From assembly GCA_012519695.1 (NCBI GenBank), contig JAAYPT010000072.1, positions 1-64,000 of the forward strand: a stretch of 64,000 nucleotides of DNA. The letters are read 5' to 3'. The notes below the pieces were generated by a model, which was given only the letters and a program-made list of their open reading frames with translations, was not told the origin of the DNA and did not search any database. A program made the translations under genes and the position numbers. The stretch's first letter is position 1. Each line of letters begins with the position of its first letter. Below are positions 8,841-17,514 of this stretch, in pieces. The stretch is from Clostridiales bacterium (GTDB taxonomy: Bacteria; Bacillota; Clostridia; Lachnospirales; Lachnospiraceae).

Positions 8841-8881
8841 CACCTCAAAATGTTAAAATATTTTTTCCAACATTTGAGGTG
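8841..8881 (-). terminator. hairpin terminator of the 343-residue secreted protein gene
   Basis: CACCTCAAAATGTT pairs with AACATTTGAGGTG around a 14-base loop and is followed on the minus strand by TATTTTAT. It lies 46 bases after the stop of the gene at 8927. The right arm belongs to the 133-bp direct repeat that also follows the paralogue at 10722. Confidence 0.65.
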
Positions 8882-8980
8882 TACTTCATTTCAACAACTC
8901 ACTAGATTGCCTAAAAAATCATATTTCTAATTTGTAAAAATAGTCGGAGTATTTACTGCAAAACAATATGTTCTTGTGTC
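8848..8980. repeat. 133-bp direct repeat, copy 1
   Basis: This stretch is nearly identical, with one mismatch noticed, to 10643-10775. Both cover the last 18 codons of paralogous secreted proteins (ending RTYCFAVNTPTIFTN), the stop and the 3' untranslated hairpin. It marks the downstream border of a duplicated segment. Confidence 0.9.
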
Positions 8981-9958
8981 AGATAATCTTCCATCTGCTG
9001 TATATAATTCATAATGCACCCAATAGTTTCCTTTTTGCGGCTGCCATGTAATCCACTGTGCAGCATTTTTATCAGTCAGATAAATCCAACTCTTATTATC
9101 CAAATCATATATTTTAAACGAGTAAGTTTCTCCGCTTTGTTTCGAATATGAATCACACCCAAGCAAAATTTCATCTGAACTTTGATATCCTGCATAAGTT
9201 CCTGAAATCTGTGTATTACCTGCTGTATATGCAAAACATACTGTTGCCTGATCTTCACAACTTCCGTCCGGAGTACGCAACTCACAATGCAACCAATAAT
9301 TTCCCTTTTCTGCTTTCCACGTTGCCCAATTGCTCTTACTCCAATCTGCAATCACTTCCCACTCTTTTGTGTCCAAATTGTAAGATAACCATCTAAATTC
9401 TGCACCTGCATTGTCTGTATCATATGCAACTCCTACATCAATAGTATCTTTCTTATAAATCCATGTCATCCCCTGTTGCTTTATGTATAAAGAACCTGAA
9501 TTATTATTTTCTATTGTAAATCTTGTTTCTGTTCCTGTTACTTCCGGATTCACTGTAGATTTTGCAACTAATGTAAGTGCAGATGCATCTTCATCTTCTG
9601 CAACTTCTACTACTACCGGTTGATAGGAATGAATCTCATCCGGTGTGTATGGTGTACCATTTTCAATAAGCTTTGACTTACATTCTGTTCCATCTGTATT
9701 TGTCAGTTTCCAAGTAACGTCATTATCTGCCCCTGTTACCTCTGTTCCATCTGCGCGATATACCTTAGCAATATAACCAAGTGAAGTTCCTCTTACAAAA
9801 TATTTATCCGAACCTATATGTGCCGGTAAAACATATGTGCAGACTTCAATGTAAGAAATTGGATTCTCTTCTGCCGCCTGTGTTGGTAATGTTGTTTGAA
9901 ATCCCAAGCATAAAATCAAACTGAAAATAACTAATAGACTTTTTTTCATGAATTTCAT
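8927..9958 (-). CDS. secreted protein with two W/Y-rich repeat domains
   Basis: A 343-residue exported protein. Residues 1-28 are a signal peptide with a likely TQAA cleavage site. Residues 30-150 resemble an Ig-like beta domain. The rest holds two copies of a roughly 85-residue module built on FxxYxLDxKxWxxIxDW, WxxWxxxKGNYWxHxELxTxDG and a closing beta strand, similar in style to triple-tyrosine (Y_Y_Y) domains of clostridial surface proteins. The same module occurs in the next two genes of this strand. No catalytic residues are evident; a binding or adhesive role is inferred. The AGGAGG site fits the ATG at 9958. It lies downstream of a collapsed protease copy. Confidence 0.75.
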   Translation of the reverse strand: MKFMKKSLLVIFSLILCLGFQTTLPTQAAEENPISYIEVCTYVLPAHIGSDKYFVRGTSLGYIAKVYRADGTEVTGADNDVTWKLTNTDGTECKSKLIENGTPYTPDEIHSYQPVVVEVAEDEDASALTLVAKSTVNPEVTGTETRFTIENNNSGSLYIKQQGMTWIYKKDTIDVGVAYDTDNAGAEFRWLSYNLDTKEWEVIADWSKSNWATWKAEKGNYWLHCELRTPDGSCEDQATVCFAYTAGNTQISGTYAGYQSSDEILLGCDSYSKQSGETYSFKIYDLDNKSWIYLTDKNAAQWITWQPQKGNYWVHYELYTADGRLSDTRTYCFAVNTPTIFTN

Positions 9959-9970
9959 CTTATTTCCTCC

Positions 9971-10186
9971 TTAATATCTACCGAATATAACAAAGTTACT
10001 ATTTTATTTTTGTATTTCTTCTGTCACAGCGTCATCTACACTATCCTCATCTGCTCCCTTCTAATCTAGCTCAACTTACGTCGACAATGTTGCTAAATTT
10101 TCTTCCACAAATACAAAACTACTTTGCCCTACTAACATTGTCATAGAAATAATAACTTCTATCCACTTCTCTCAAAAATTTTTCAC
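9971..10186 (-). pseudogene. collapsed remnant of a second caspase-like protease gene
   Basis: Read on the minus strand, 10186 down to 9971 begins with GTG and the codons of a signal peptide closely matching the intact protease gene at 13261 (KWIEVIISMTMLVG). It has a TGA at codon 5 and further in-frame stops. After the acidic stretch KGADEDSVDDAVTEE it jumps directly to NSNFVIFGRY and TAA, the C-terminus of the intact protein (NSNFVIYGRY). About 465 codons are deleted. Bases 10187-10275 also match the intact gene's upstream region (13262-13345), so promoter, start and end are all preserved in degenerate form. Confidence 0.85.
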
Positions 10187-10721
10187 AACTTTCCTTTCTC
10201 CCTTTTCATTTGAATTATTTCTACGATTATTATTGTACCATAACCTCTTTTTTTCTTCTACAAATCACAATATTTTTTGAAAAAATTTCTATGAGAATTA
10301 TTTCTTTTTACCACGCTATCATCATTTGAATGATAAGAAAAAATTAGAATGCGATTTGATGCTTTTGTACAATGACGTTTTAAGAAAAGCTCACTATCTA
10401 AAGAAAATTTCTACAAAATCTGTCAATATCCCAAATACTCCGAATAATGAACGAACTTCTATGATTAAATAAAAGAAACAGAAAATTCCTACATTTCAAT
10501 GTTGAAAAAGTGTGCAACGGCTTAGCGTAGCTGGAGTAAATATATCTTGAATGCTTACAAGTATTCTCATATATCAAACGGCTTCAAATACAGTAATGGG
10601 GCGTGATTCAAAGAATCACGCCCCTACACTTGACATAGAGTCAAATGTTAAAATATTTTTTCCAACATTTGAGGTGTACTTCATTTCACCAACTCACTAG
10701 ATTGCCTAAAAAATCATATTT
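10187..10721. other. non-coding region in the secreted-protein cluster
   Basis: The first 90 bases are a diverged copy of the protease promoter region. The remainder is AT-rich with no supported gene. It contains a 12-bp perfect hairpin at 10598-10624 and the start of the second direct-repeat copy from 10643. Confidence 0.6.
10598..10624. repeat. short palindromic repeat GGGGCGTGATTC/GAATCACGCCCC
   Basis: A perfect 12-bp inverted repeat with a 3-base loop, GC-rich in an AT-rich surrounding and without an adjoining T-tract on either strand. It looks like the short GGGGCG palindromes dispersed in many Clostridia genomes rather than a terminator. Only one copy is in this window. Confidence 0.6.
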
Positions 10722-10775
10722 CTAATTTGTAAAAATAGTCGGAGTATTTACTGCAAAACAATATGTTCTTGTGTC
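10643..10775. repeat. 133-bp direct repeat, copy 2
   Basis: Second copy of the repeat at 8848-8980, covering the 3' end and trailer of the 303-residue paralogue. Near-identity of non-coding as well as coding bases indicates recent duplication or gene conversion. Confidence 0.9.
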
Positions 10776-11633
10776 TGCAAGTCTTCCGTCTGGCGTATAG
10801 GACTCATAATGCACCCAATAGTTTCCCTGTTCAGGGGACCATGTTATCCAATTGGATGTATTTTTAGAATCTGTCAAATATACCCACTGTTTCGTATCCA
10901 AATTGTATATTTTGAACTGTAATGTTGCATCTGAATTGCCCGCTGTTACACCTAATAAAATTTTATCGGCATCCCAGCCTGCATAAGTTCCTGTGATTTG
11001 TGAATTTCCAGCTACATAATGAAAAGCCATTGTTTGAGAAGTAGTTGCCAACTTGTCTTCTGATCTCATACTGCAATGTAACCAATAATCACCATTTTCA
11101 CCTTTCCAATCCACCCAGTTACTAGATGACCAATCCTGAATGGTTGTCCATTCATTCTTGGCAATATCATATACTTCCCACTTGAACTGTGGATTTGAAT
11201 CCTGTGTATAATATGCAGATCCTACTGCTATTGAATCTCCCCTATACTCCCAGGTAAATCCCTTTAACTGTACATAATATCCATCTGGAAAATCAGATGC
11301 AATTCCCGCTCCCAAAGTATGATTTCCTACTGTTCCTGCTGGAAATGTATATTCCATAGTATTACCACTTTTATTCGTTCCTTCAACTAACTTTCCATCT
11401 ACCTCAAATCCAACCACATCTTCTCCACCATATGTATTTGTCAAAGTATAGGTTGCTTGCTGCTCAGATGGATATGTATATACACCAATTGGTGTAACCG
11501 TTGCAGCATTACAAATAAATGTAGTATCTACTGTATAGGTACTCTCTTCCTTTGATGTGTCTTCTGCGAATACAAAACTACTTTGTCCTACCATTAACAT
11601 TACAGAAATAATAATAGCTAATCCTTTTTTCAT
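10722..11633 (-). CDS. secreted protein with two W/Y-rich repeat domains (paralogue)
   Basis: A 303-residue exported protein. Residues 1-23 are a signal peptide ending SFVFA. An N-terminal beta-rich segment is followed by two W/Y-rich modules (FKWEVYDIAKNEWTTIQDW; FKIYNLDTKQWVYLTD) closely related to those of the genes on either side. The last 18 residues are identical to the 343-residue protein. It starts 14 bases after the stop of the protease gene and is probably cotranscribed with it. No enzymatic motif is seen; a partner, ligand-binding or cell-surface role for the protease is inferred. Confidence 0.75.
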   Translation of the reverse strand: MKKGLAIIISVMLMVGQSSFVFAEDTSKEESTYTVDTTFICNAATVTPIGVYTYPSEQQATYTLTNTYGGEDVVGFEVDGKLVEGTNKSGNTMEYTFPAGTVGNHTLGAGIASDFPDGYYVQLKGFTWEYRGDSIAVGSAYYTQDSNPQFKWEVYDIAKNEWTTIQDWSSSNWVDWKGENGDYWLHCSMRSEDKLATTSQTMAFHYVAGNSQITGTYAGWDADKILLGVTAGNSDATLQFKIYNLDTKQWVYLTDSKNTSNWITWSPEQGNYWVHYESYTPDGRLADTRTYCFAVNTPTIFTN

Positions 11634-11647
11634 AATATTCTTCCCTT

Positions 11648-13261
11648 CTAATATCTTCCATAAATCACAAAATTACTATTTTCTGGATAAACAACCTCGT
11701 GACTTCCTTTTACCTCTGTCAAAATTCTTGGATATGCATACTTATGAAGTTCGTCTAATGTAACCCTTCCATCATTATTAGCATCTGCTTCCATATTTAT
11801 TGCTGCACTTTTCGAATAATCCCACCCAAATGCTCTGCTCCAGTATTGAGTTGATATATTTATCATTGGATAACCATATGATTGTTCATATTTATTTGCA
11901 GCACATACAACTTTATATTTAGGTGTAGCCAACTCGCCACTATTTACCGAAATATCTTGAAAAGCATTTGTAAAAGCATCCATAGATACATTTATATCAT
12001 CATCATTTATATCATTATCATTTATATCCTGTACACCTAACTCAATATCATTACTTTGAATCAAATTACCAGAATAACAACTTGTAACCATAATTACAAC
12101 TGTTCCTTTAACGTACTGATCCAGCAAATTGCGCAATTCTTTCGGTGTATACCCTATGTTCTGTGAGTCCATATATATTGTTCCATCGCTTCCTCCATGA
12201 CATGTAATATATATGTAGCTTACATCATTATCACTAGTTTCCTGAAATGCTGTCTTCACCTTTTGAGCAATTTGAGATTTTGTTCCGTTTCTTATATAAT
12301 CTATACTACTATATTGCATCCCTCCAAAATTAGCCCATGCCAAGGCATTATACATATTATCAACATCTTTAAAAAATCTTGTGCCTGGATCCCGAGCCGT
12401 TGCACTTTGATTTCCTATCAAAAGAGCTCTTCGTACAATGGGAGAACAAGACACCGCAATTGTACGAGTATCTGCCAACCTTCCATCTATCGTATATAAT
12501 TCATAATGTGCCCAATATGTTCCCGTTTTTGCATACCATGTTACCCACTGGTTTCCTCTATCTGAAACAGTTGACCACTGTTCTAAGTTTACATCATATA
12601 TTCTAAATGTATACGTTAGCCCTACTGTACTTTCTGTTGAAGCGCATCCTAATAAAATAGATTGATCTCCATTGCCTGTATCTCCTGCATAAATTCCCGA
12701 AATTTGTGTATTTCCTGCTACATAATGAAATGTAATTGTACTAGTGCGCTCAATTGCTCCATCACTAGTTCTTGCTGTACAATGCAACCAATAATCTCCA
12801 CAATCTGTCTTCCAACTTGCCCAATTTCCATAATTCCAATCAGCAATGGTAAACCATTGTCCTGTATTAACATTATACATTTCCCATTTGAACTGAACAT
12901 ATGGATCGTTTGTTGAGTAAGCAGTTCCCACATCGATATAATCAGATTGATAAACCCATGTCAAACCATCTAATGTAAGATAATAACCGGAACTTTCCTG
13001 TTCCAAGTTTTCCACTGCATTCTCTTCCTGTTCATCAATTGCTTCAATTGTTTCCGTCTGCTCTGACGGCATTTCTATCTGTTTTTGTGTTTCTTCTGCC
13101 ACAGTGTCATCTACACTATCCTCATCTGCTCCCTTCTGCTCTAACTCAACTTGTGTTGATGATGCTGCTGAACTTTCTTCTGCGAATACCAAGCCATTAT
13201 GCCCTACTAACATTGTCATGGAAATAATAACTGCTATCCACTTCTTCCAGAAATTTTTCAC
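11648..13261 (-). CDS. secreted caspase-like (clan CD) cysteine protease with W/Y-rich repeats
   Basis: A 537-residue exported protein. A signal peptide (1-27, ending VFAEE) is followed by an acidic Gln/Glu-rich linker (35-90), two W/Y-rich modules (about 95-270) and a C-terminal caspase/C13-like domain (about 277-525). The predicted dyad is His355 in YITCHGGSDG and Cys395 in VTSCYSG, each after a hydrophobic strand as in clan CD peptidases. An Asp/Asn-rich insert (DINDNDINDDDIN, about 412-424) could be an exposed or cleavable loop, and DANNDGRVTLDE (493-504) fits a calcium EF-hand/dockerin loop. The start is GTG with AGGAGG about 10 bases upstream. Target unknown. Confidence 0.8.
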   Translation of the reverse strand: MKNFWKKWIAVIISMTMLVGHNGLVFAEESSAASSTQVELEQKGADEDSVDDTVAEETQKQIEMPSEQTETIEAIDEQEENAVENLEQESSGYYLTLDGLTWVYQSDYIDVGTAYSTNDPYVQFKWEMYNVNTGQWFTIADWNYGNWASWKTDCGDYWLHCTARTSDGAIERTSTITFHYVAGNTQISGIYAGDTGNGDQSILLGCASTESTVGLTYTFRIYDVNLEQWSTVSDRGNQWVTWYAKTGTYWAHYELYTIDGRLADTRTIAVSCSPIVRRALLIGNQSATARDPGTRFFKDVDNMYNALAWANFGGMQYSSIDYIRNGTKSQIAQKVKTAFQETSDNDVSYIYITCHGGSDGTIYMDSQNIGYTPKELRNLLDQYVKGTVVIMVTSCYSGNLIQSNDIELGVQDINDNDINDDDINVSMDAFTNAFQDISVNSGELATPKYKVVCAANKYEQSYGYPMINISTQYWSRAFGWDYSKSAAINMEADANNDGRVTLDELHKYAYPRILTEVKGSHEVVYPENSNFVIYGRY

Positions 13262-13367
13262 AACTTTCTTTCCTCCTTTTTCATTTGAATTATTTCTACA
13301 ATATGTTATTATACCATAACCTCTTTTTCCCTTCTACAAATCACACTACCTTTCTGGGCAAAAATCT

Positions 13368-13414
13368 TGATATTTCATGCAAACTTTTCATAAAATAATT
13401 TGCATGAAATATCA
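13368..13414. repeat. 16-bp inverted repeat upstream of the protease gene
   Basis: TGATATTTCATGCAAA (13368-13383) pairs perfectly with 13399-13414 around 15 bases. It lies between the aspS terminator and the protease gene. It could be a second terminator, an operator or a leader hairpin; nothing in the sequence decides. Confidence 0.55.
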
Positions 13415-13491
13415 TGGTATTTTCTTTTTCTATATGATATAATGAATAATTTAATCGCTTTTCATTTCACCATATACCCCAATAGAAAAAT

Positions 13492-13539
13492 AAGAAAGTG
13501 TTATACCTTGTAACACTCTACATTGCATAACACTTTCTT
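13492..13539 (-). terminator. aspS terminator
   Basis: AAGAAAGTGTTAT and ATAACACTTTCTT form a 13-bp perfect stem 11 bases after the aspS stop, followed on the minus strand by ATTTTTCT. Confidence 0.8.
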
Positions 13540-13550
13540 ATTTTTGTACT

Positions 13551-15347
13551 CTATTCAACTTCTTCTGGCACATCTACTTTAATGCACAGTTCTTCTAACT
13601 GCTTTTCATCTACTACGTTTGGTGCTTCTGTCATCAGACAAGATGCATCTTTTACTTTCGGGAACGCGATTACATCACGAATGGAATCACACTGTAACAT
13701 CAACATTACCATACGGTCTAAACCATATGCAAGTCCTGCATGAGGTGGTACACCATATTTGAATGCATCTAATAAGAAACCAAATTGCTCATGTGCACGT
13801 TCCTTAGTAAAGCCAAGTACCTCAAACATTTTTTCCTGAATATCATCCTGATGAATACGGACAGAACCTCCACCCATTTCTGTACCATTCAGTACAATAT
13901 CATATGCCTTAGCACGAACTGCTCCTGGATCAGAATCAATCTTATCCCAATCTTCTTCCATTGGCATAGTAAATGGATGATGCATTGCCATAAAACGATT
14001 TTCTTCATCGGACCACTCTAATAATGGGAACTCTGTTACCCAAAGGAAGTTATACTTATTCTTATCCATTAAGCCAAGTTCACGACCAATTTCCAAACGA
14101 AGGGCACCTAATACATCCCAAACTACTTTGTTCTTATCTGCTGCAAATAACAATAAGTCACCAGGTTGTCCTTCCATTTTCTCTACTAATGCTTTTAATT
14201 CTTCTTCGGTCATGAATTTTGCAAAAGAAGACTTATAAGTTCCATCTTCATTTACTGCAAGATATGCTAAGCCTTTTGCGCCATAACCTTTTGCAAACTC
14301 TACCAGCTTGTCAATTTTCTTTCGTGGCATACTTCCCTGTCCTTTGGCATTGATACCACGAACAGAACCGCCATTTTCCAAAGCTCCGGTAAATACACCG
14401 AATCCACATCCTTTTACTACGTCAGATACATTTACCAATTCCATACCAAAACGTGTATCCGGCTTATCAGAACCAAAACGATCCATTGCTTCCTGCCAGG
14501 TCATTCTCTGAATTGGAAGCTGCACATCGATTCCGATTGCTTCTTTAAATACATATTGTAATAAACGTTCATTTACTTCAATCACGTCATCTACATCTAC
14601 AAAGGAAAGCTCCATATCTGCCTGCGTAAATTCCGGCTGACGGTCTGCTCTTAAATCCTCATCACGGAAACATCTTGCAATCTGGAAGTAACGATCATAA
14701 CCAGAACACATTAATAACTGTTTAAACAACTGTGGAGACTGTGGTAAGGCATAAAAACTTCCCGGATGTACACGGCTTGGTACTAAATAATCTCTTGCAC
14801 CTTCCGGGGTAGATTTTGTCAGCATTGGTGTTTCAATCTCTAAAAATCCTTCTTTTTCCATAAACTTACGAAGTAACATGGAAACCTTGCTCTTCATCAT
14901 AATATTCTTCTGAATATCTGGTCTTCTAAGGTCTAAGTAACGATAACGTAATCTCAATTCTTCCTTGGTCTGAGAATTTTCTTCGATTGGGAAAGGAGGA
15001 GTCTCAGACTCTGACAATACGCGAATATCTTCTGCAATTACTTCGATATCTCCTGTCTTTAAACTTTCATTGACAGCAGCTGCTCGCTTTTGTACGGTAC
15101 CGGTTACTGCAATTACGAATTCACTTCTTAAAGTTCCTGCTTTTGCAAATCCTTCACTTCCTACTTTTGGTTCATCAAATACCAACTGTAAAATTCCGGA
15201 ACGATCTCTTAAATCTATAAAAATCAGACTTCCTAAATTTCTTCTTTTCTGTACCCATCCCATAACGGTTACTTTTTCACCGATATTTGCATTGGATACT
15301 TCGGTACATCTGTGGGTTCTATGTAACCCTTTCATGGATTCTGCCAT
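13551..15347 (-). CDS. aspS: aspartyl-tRNA synthetase
   Basis: A 598-residue class IIb synthetase. The N-terminal OB fold (about 20-110) recognises the anticodon. Motif 2 lies in FRDEDLRADRQPEFTQADMELSF, and motif 3 in the C-terminal GLAYGLDRMVMLMLQCDSIRDVIAFPK. The bacterial GAD insertion occupies about 300-420. It charges tRNA-Asp, or possibly tRNA-Asp and tRNA-Asn if non-discriminating. Length is normal. hisS and aspS are adjacent in many Firmicutes; here an Hsp70/J-domain pair lies between them. No T-box is visible in the short upstream gap. A hairpin terminator follows. Confidence 0.97.
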   Translation of the reverse strand: MAESMKGLHRTHRCTEVSNANIGEKVTVMGWVQKRRNLGSLIFIDLRDRSGILQLVFDEPKVGSEGFAKAGTLRSEFVIAVTGTVQKRAAAVNESLKTGDIEVIAEDIRVLSESETPPFPIEENSQTKEELRLRYRYLDLRRPDIQKNIMMKSKVSMLLRKFMEKEGFLEIETPMLTKSTPEGARDYLVPSRVHPGSFYALPQSPQLFKQLLMCSGYDRYFQIARCFRDEDLRADRQPEFTQADMELSFVDVDDVIEVNERLLQYVFKEAIGIDVQLPIQRMTWQEAMDRFGSDKPDTRFGMELVNVSDVVKGCGFGVFTGALENGGSVRGINAKGQGSMPRKKIDKLVEFAKGYGAKGLAYLAVNEDGTYKSSFAKFMTEEELKALVEKMEGQPGDLLLFAADKNKVVWDVLGALRLEIGRELGLMDKNKYNFLWVTEFPLLEWSDEENRFMAMHHPFTMPMEEDWDKIDSDPGAVRAKAYDIVLNGTEMGGGSVRIHQDDIQEKMFEVLGFTKERAHEQFGFLLDAFKYGVPPHAGLAYGLDRMVMLMLQCDSIRDVIAFPKVKDASCLMTEAPNVVDEKQLEELCIKVDVPEEVE

Positions 15348-15429
15348 GACAAATTCCTCCTATATCACTCTAGCTTTTATTTTTTCACTTAATTATTCAT
15401 TTTACCACACAGGTTCCATTCCGTCAAAA

Positions 15430-17502
15430 TTAATTCGAAAATGATTCTAGTACAATTGTATAAGTAGTAGTTCTATTCGCATTTGCACTTTGGGTACATG
15501 GAATAAATAGTAATCCCTCGCCCTTCCATACACTACAATCCTCTTCCCCTACAGCAGTATACGGATATTCTTTATAAACATCTGCTTCTCCATTATCTGA
15601 TTCTTCCCTTACATAATAATTATTTTCTTCTATTCCTAACTTATCCATATCGAGAATTAACATATATCTAGGAGAATTCATGCTACAACACGTAATCGAA
15701 ATTTCTTTTCCATTATGTTCCACACTTCCATGAATTGGTGTTTTTACATCATCTGTTGTATCAAACAAATAAATTCCCTCTTCTAGCATTTGTGCTTCAA
15801 TGCTATGTAACTGGCTTGCTTTTGTCTCCTCGGATTCCCCTTGTGATACTTCACCTTGTACTTCCGCTATATTCTGATACATATTCTGTTGTTGCTCTAT
15901 TACTTCAGTGGCGTCAAAATCTTTTGATGTGTACCATGTGGTAACAAAAGGTATATTTCTCGGTGCCTCACTCTCGACTTGATATCCGGTTCTGGTCAAA
16001 TACCACTTTTCCATATGTTCATTCGTTACCACCGCCTGTTCCATACTCTCATAATAACTTTGCGGTAATGCCGCTGCTAGAATTTTTATTCCATATGTCT
16101 CTTCTATATTTTTAACAGCTTGACAGAATTCTTCTCCATAACTGTTCTGTGGATTTTCCAATCTCTGTCTTACATCTGCCACGCCCTTGTCTGGAAACCA
16201 GAACGCACAGCGTCCGTTAATGTGTTCTCCCACTGAATCTAACATTTTATACGAAGCATGCTTATCCATTTGTATCCACTTTTCCCGCACCGATTTTTCC
16301 TGTTCAAAAAATGTTTTTATATCTCCATTGTATTTTGTACTATAAACACTCTCTGTTTCATTAAGTCGTTCCGAAAAATACTTTGGGTCTGATGAAGATA
16401 AAAAAATCATCCCTTTCTCTGTTCCTAAATTGTTCACTAGCTCTTGCTGTAATCCTGCTGTAATCTCTTCCTGCTGAAAATTATCAAGCTGTAGCACAGT
16501 TCGCTCAGATACATTTTTATAACTTAAATAATAAACTACCTTTCTGGTATCCGTTTTTAATTGTGCCTTATAAATTTTCAGTTCTCCCTTGTAACCGTAG
16601 ATATCACTGATACTCAGCTTTTCTACCTGAAAATCTTCTTTCGAATAGCGATTTTCTCCATACTTTTCATTTAAATTTGCTACAATTTCCTTTGTTGGTT
16701 TTTCCATTCCTGTCATGAAATACCTTCCAATACAAAGCCCTAATAAAATAAGCGCAAACACAACCGCAATTCGTTTTTTTCTTATTTTTATCTTTCCTCT
16801 GGCAATCTCAAGATACTGTTCTTTTTCCCTACAAATTGTTTTCGCTCTTCGTACCCTGGATACCTTATCCAGCTTCATAGCACTTGCCAACTGTTCTTCT
16901 AACATCTCCATTTGTTTCACAACATAATGGATTGTTTTCTTATCCATTTCACATTCTATCAGTACATCAAAAAATTTCTTCCAAAATTCTTCTATCTGAC
17001 AGTAATGCACAAAATCCGGGTCTTCTAAAAATTTCTTCCACTGTGCAAACGATTGCTTTTTCAGGCATTTCGCCAATTCATCTAATTTTTTCTCATATGC
17101 CAGCTTCAATTGTTGCTTTTTTTGTTCCCCTTGCGCTTCTAATTCTCCGAAAATCTTATTTAACTCATCTTCTTTATTCACATTTTCTTTTGTGGATTCC
17201 TTTGATTTTGAGATTTTCTCTGCGTCCTCTTGCTTGTCTAGTGTTTCCTCACTTTTCGGCAATTCTGCTTTCATATTCGATTGTTGTATTGGTTCCACGG
17301 AAAATCTATAATAATCATAGCTTTCCGTTCCCTTTGCATACCTGATTGCCTCATCATATGCATCATGCAACTTTTTCCACAACTCCGGTTCTTCTTCCGG
17401 ATGACAACTTTTCACTTTAGCCGCATAAGCCTTTTTAATTGCTCTTATGTCTTTTGTTGGTTCAATTCCTAGTATTTCAAAAATGCTCTCTATTCTTCCC
17501 AC
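15430..17502 (-). CDS. membrane-anchored J-domain-like protein, partner of adjacent Hsp70
   Basis: A 690-residue protein. Residues 6-55 resemble a J-domain (IFEILGIEPTKDIRAIKKAYAAKV ... LHDAYDEAI), but the canonical HPD is HPE (His34-Pro35-Glu36). A charged, partly coiled-coil region follows (60-235), then one membrane helix (about 245-265, AVVFALILLGLCIGRYF) and a large, probably extracytoplasmic C-terminal domain of about 420 residues. It starts 12 bases after the Hsp70-like stop, so the two are cotranscribed. The pair looks like a dedicated chaperone system with a membrane sensor or client-binding tail. HPD to HPE normally weakens Hsp70 stimulation, so the contact may be unusual. The C-terminal domain is unrecognised. 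Confidence 0.7.
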   Translation of the reverse strand: MGRIESIFEILGIEPTKDIRAIKKAYAAKVKSCHPEEEPELWKKLHDAYDEAIRYAKGTESYDYYRFSVEPIQQSNMKAELPKSEETLDKQEDAEKISKSKESTKENVNKEDELNKIFGELEAQGEQKKQQLKLAYEKKLDELAKCLKKQSFAQWKKFLEDPDFVHYCQIEEFWKKFFDVLIECEMDKKTIHYVVKQMEMLEEQLASAMKLDKVSRVRRAKTICREKEQYLEIARGKIKIRKKRIAVVFALILLGLCIGRYFMTGMEKPTKEIVANLNEKYGENRYSKEDFQVEKLSISDIYGYKGELKIYKAQLKTDTRKVVYYLSYKNVSERTVLQLDNFQQEEITAGLQQELVNNLGTEKGMIFLSSSDPKYFSERLNETESVYSTKYNGDIKTFFEQEKSVREKWIQMDKHASYKMLDSVGEHINGRCAFWFPDKGVADVRQRLENPQNSYGEEFCQAVKNIEETYGIKILAAALPQSYYESMEQAVVTNEHMEKWYLTRTGYQVESEAPRNIPFVTTWYTSKDFDATEVIEQQQNMYQNIAEVQGEVSQGESEETKASQLHSIEAQMLEEGIYLFDTTDDVKTPIHGSVEHNGKEISITCCSMNSPRYMLILDMDKLGIEENNYYVREESDNGEADVYKEYPYTAVGEEDCSVWKGEGLLFIPCTQSANANRTTTYTIVLESFSN

Positions 17503-17514
17503 TTATTTTCTCCC

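Noticed and set aside
10598-10624. Intrinsic terminator reading of the GGGGCG palindrome
   Set aside because: There is no T-tract next to the stem on either strand and no gene ends close by, so it is listed as a short palindromic repeat.
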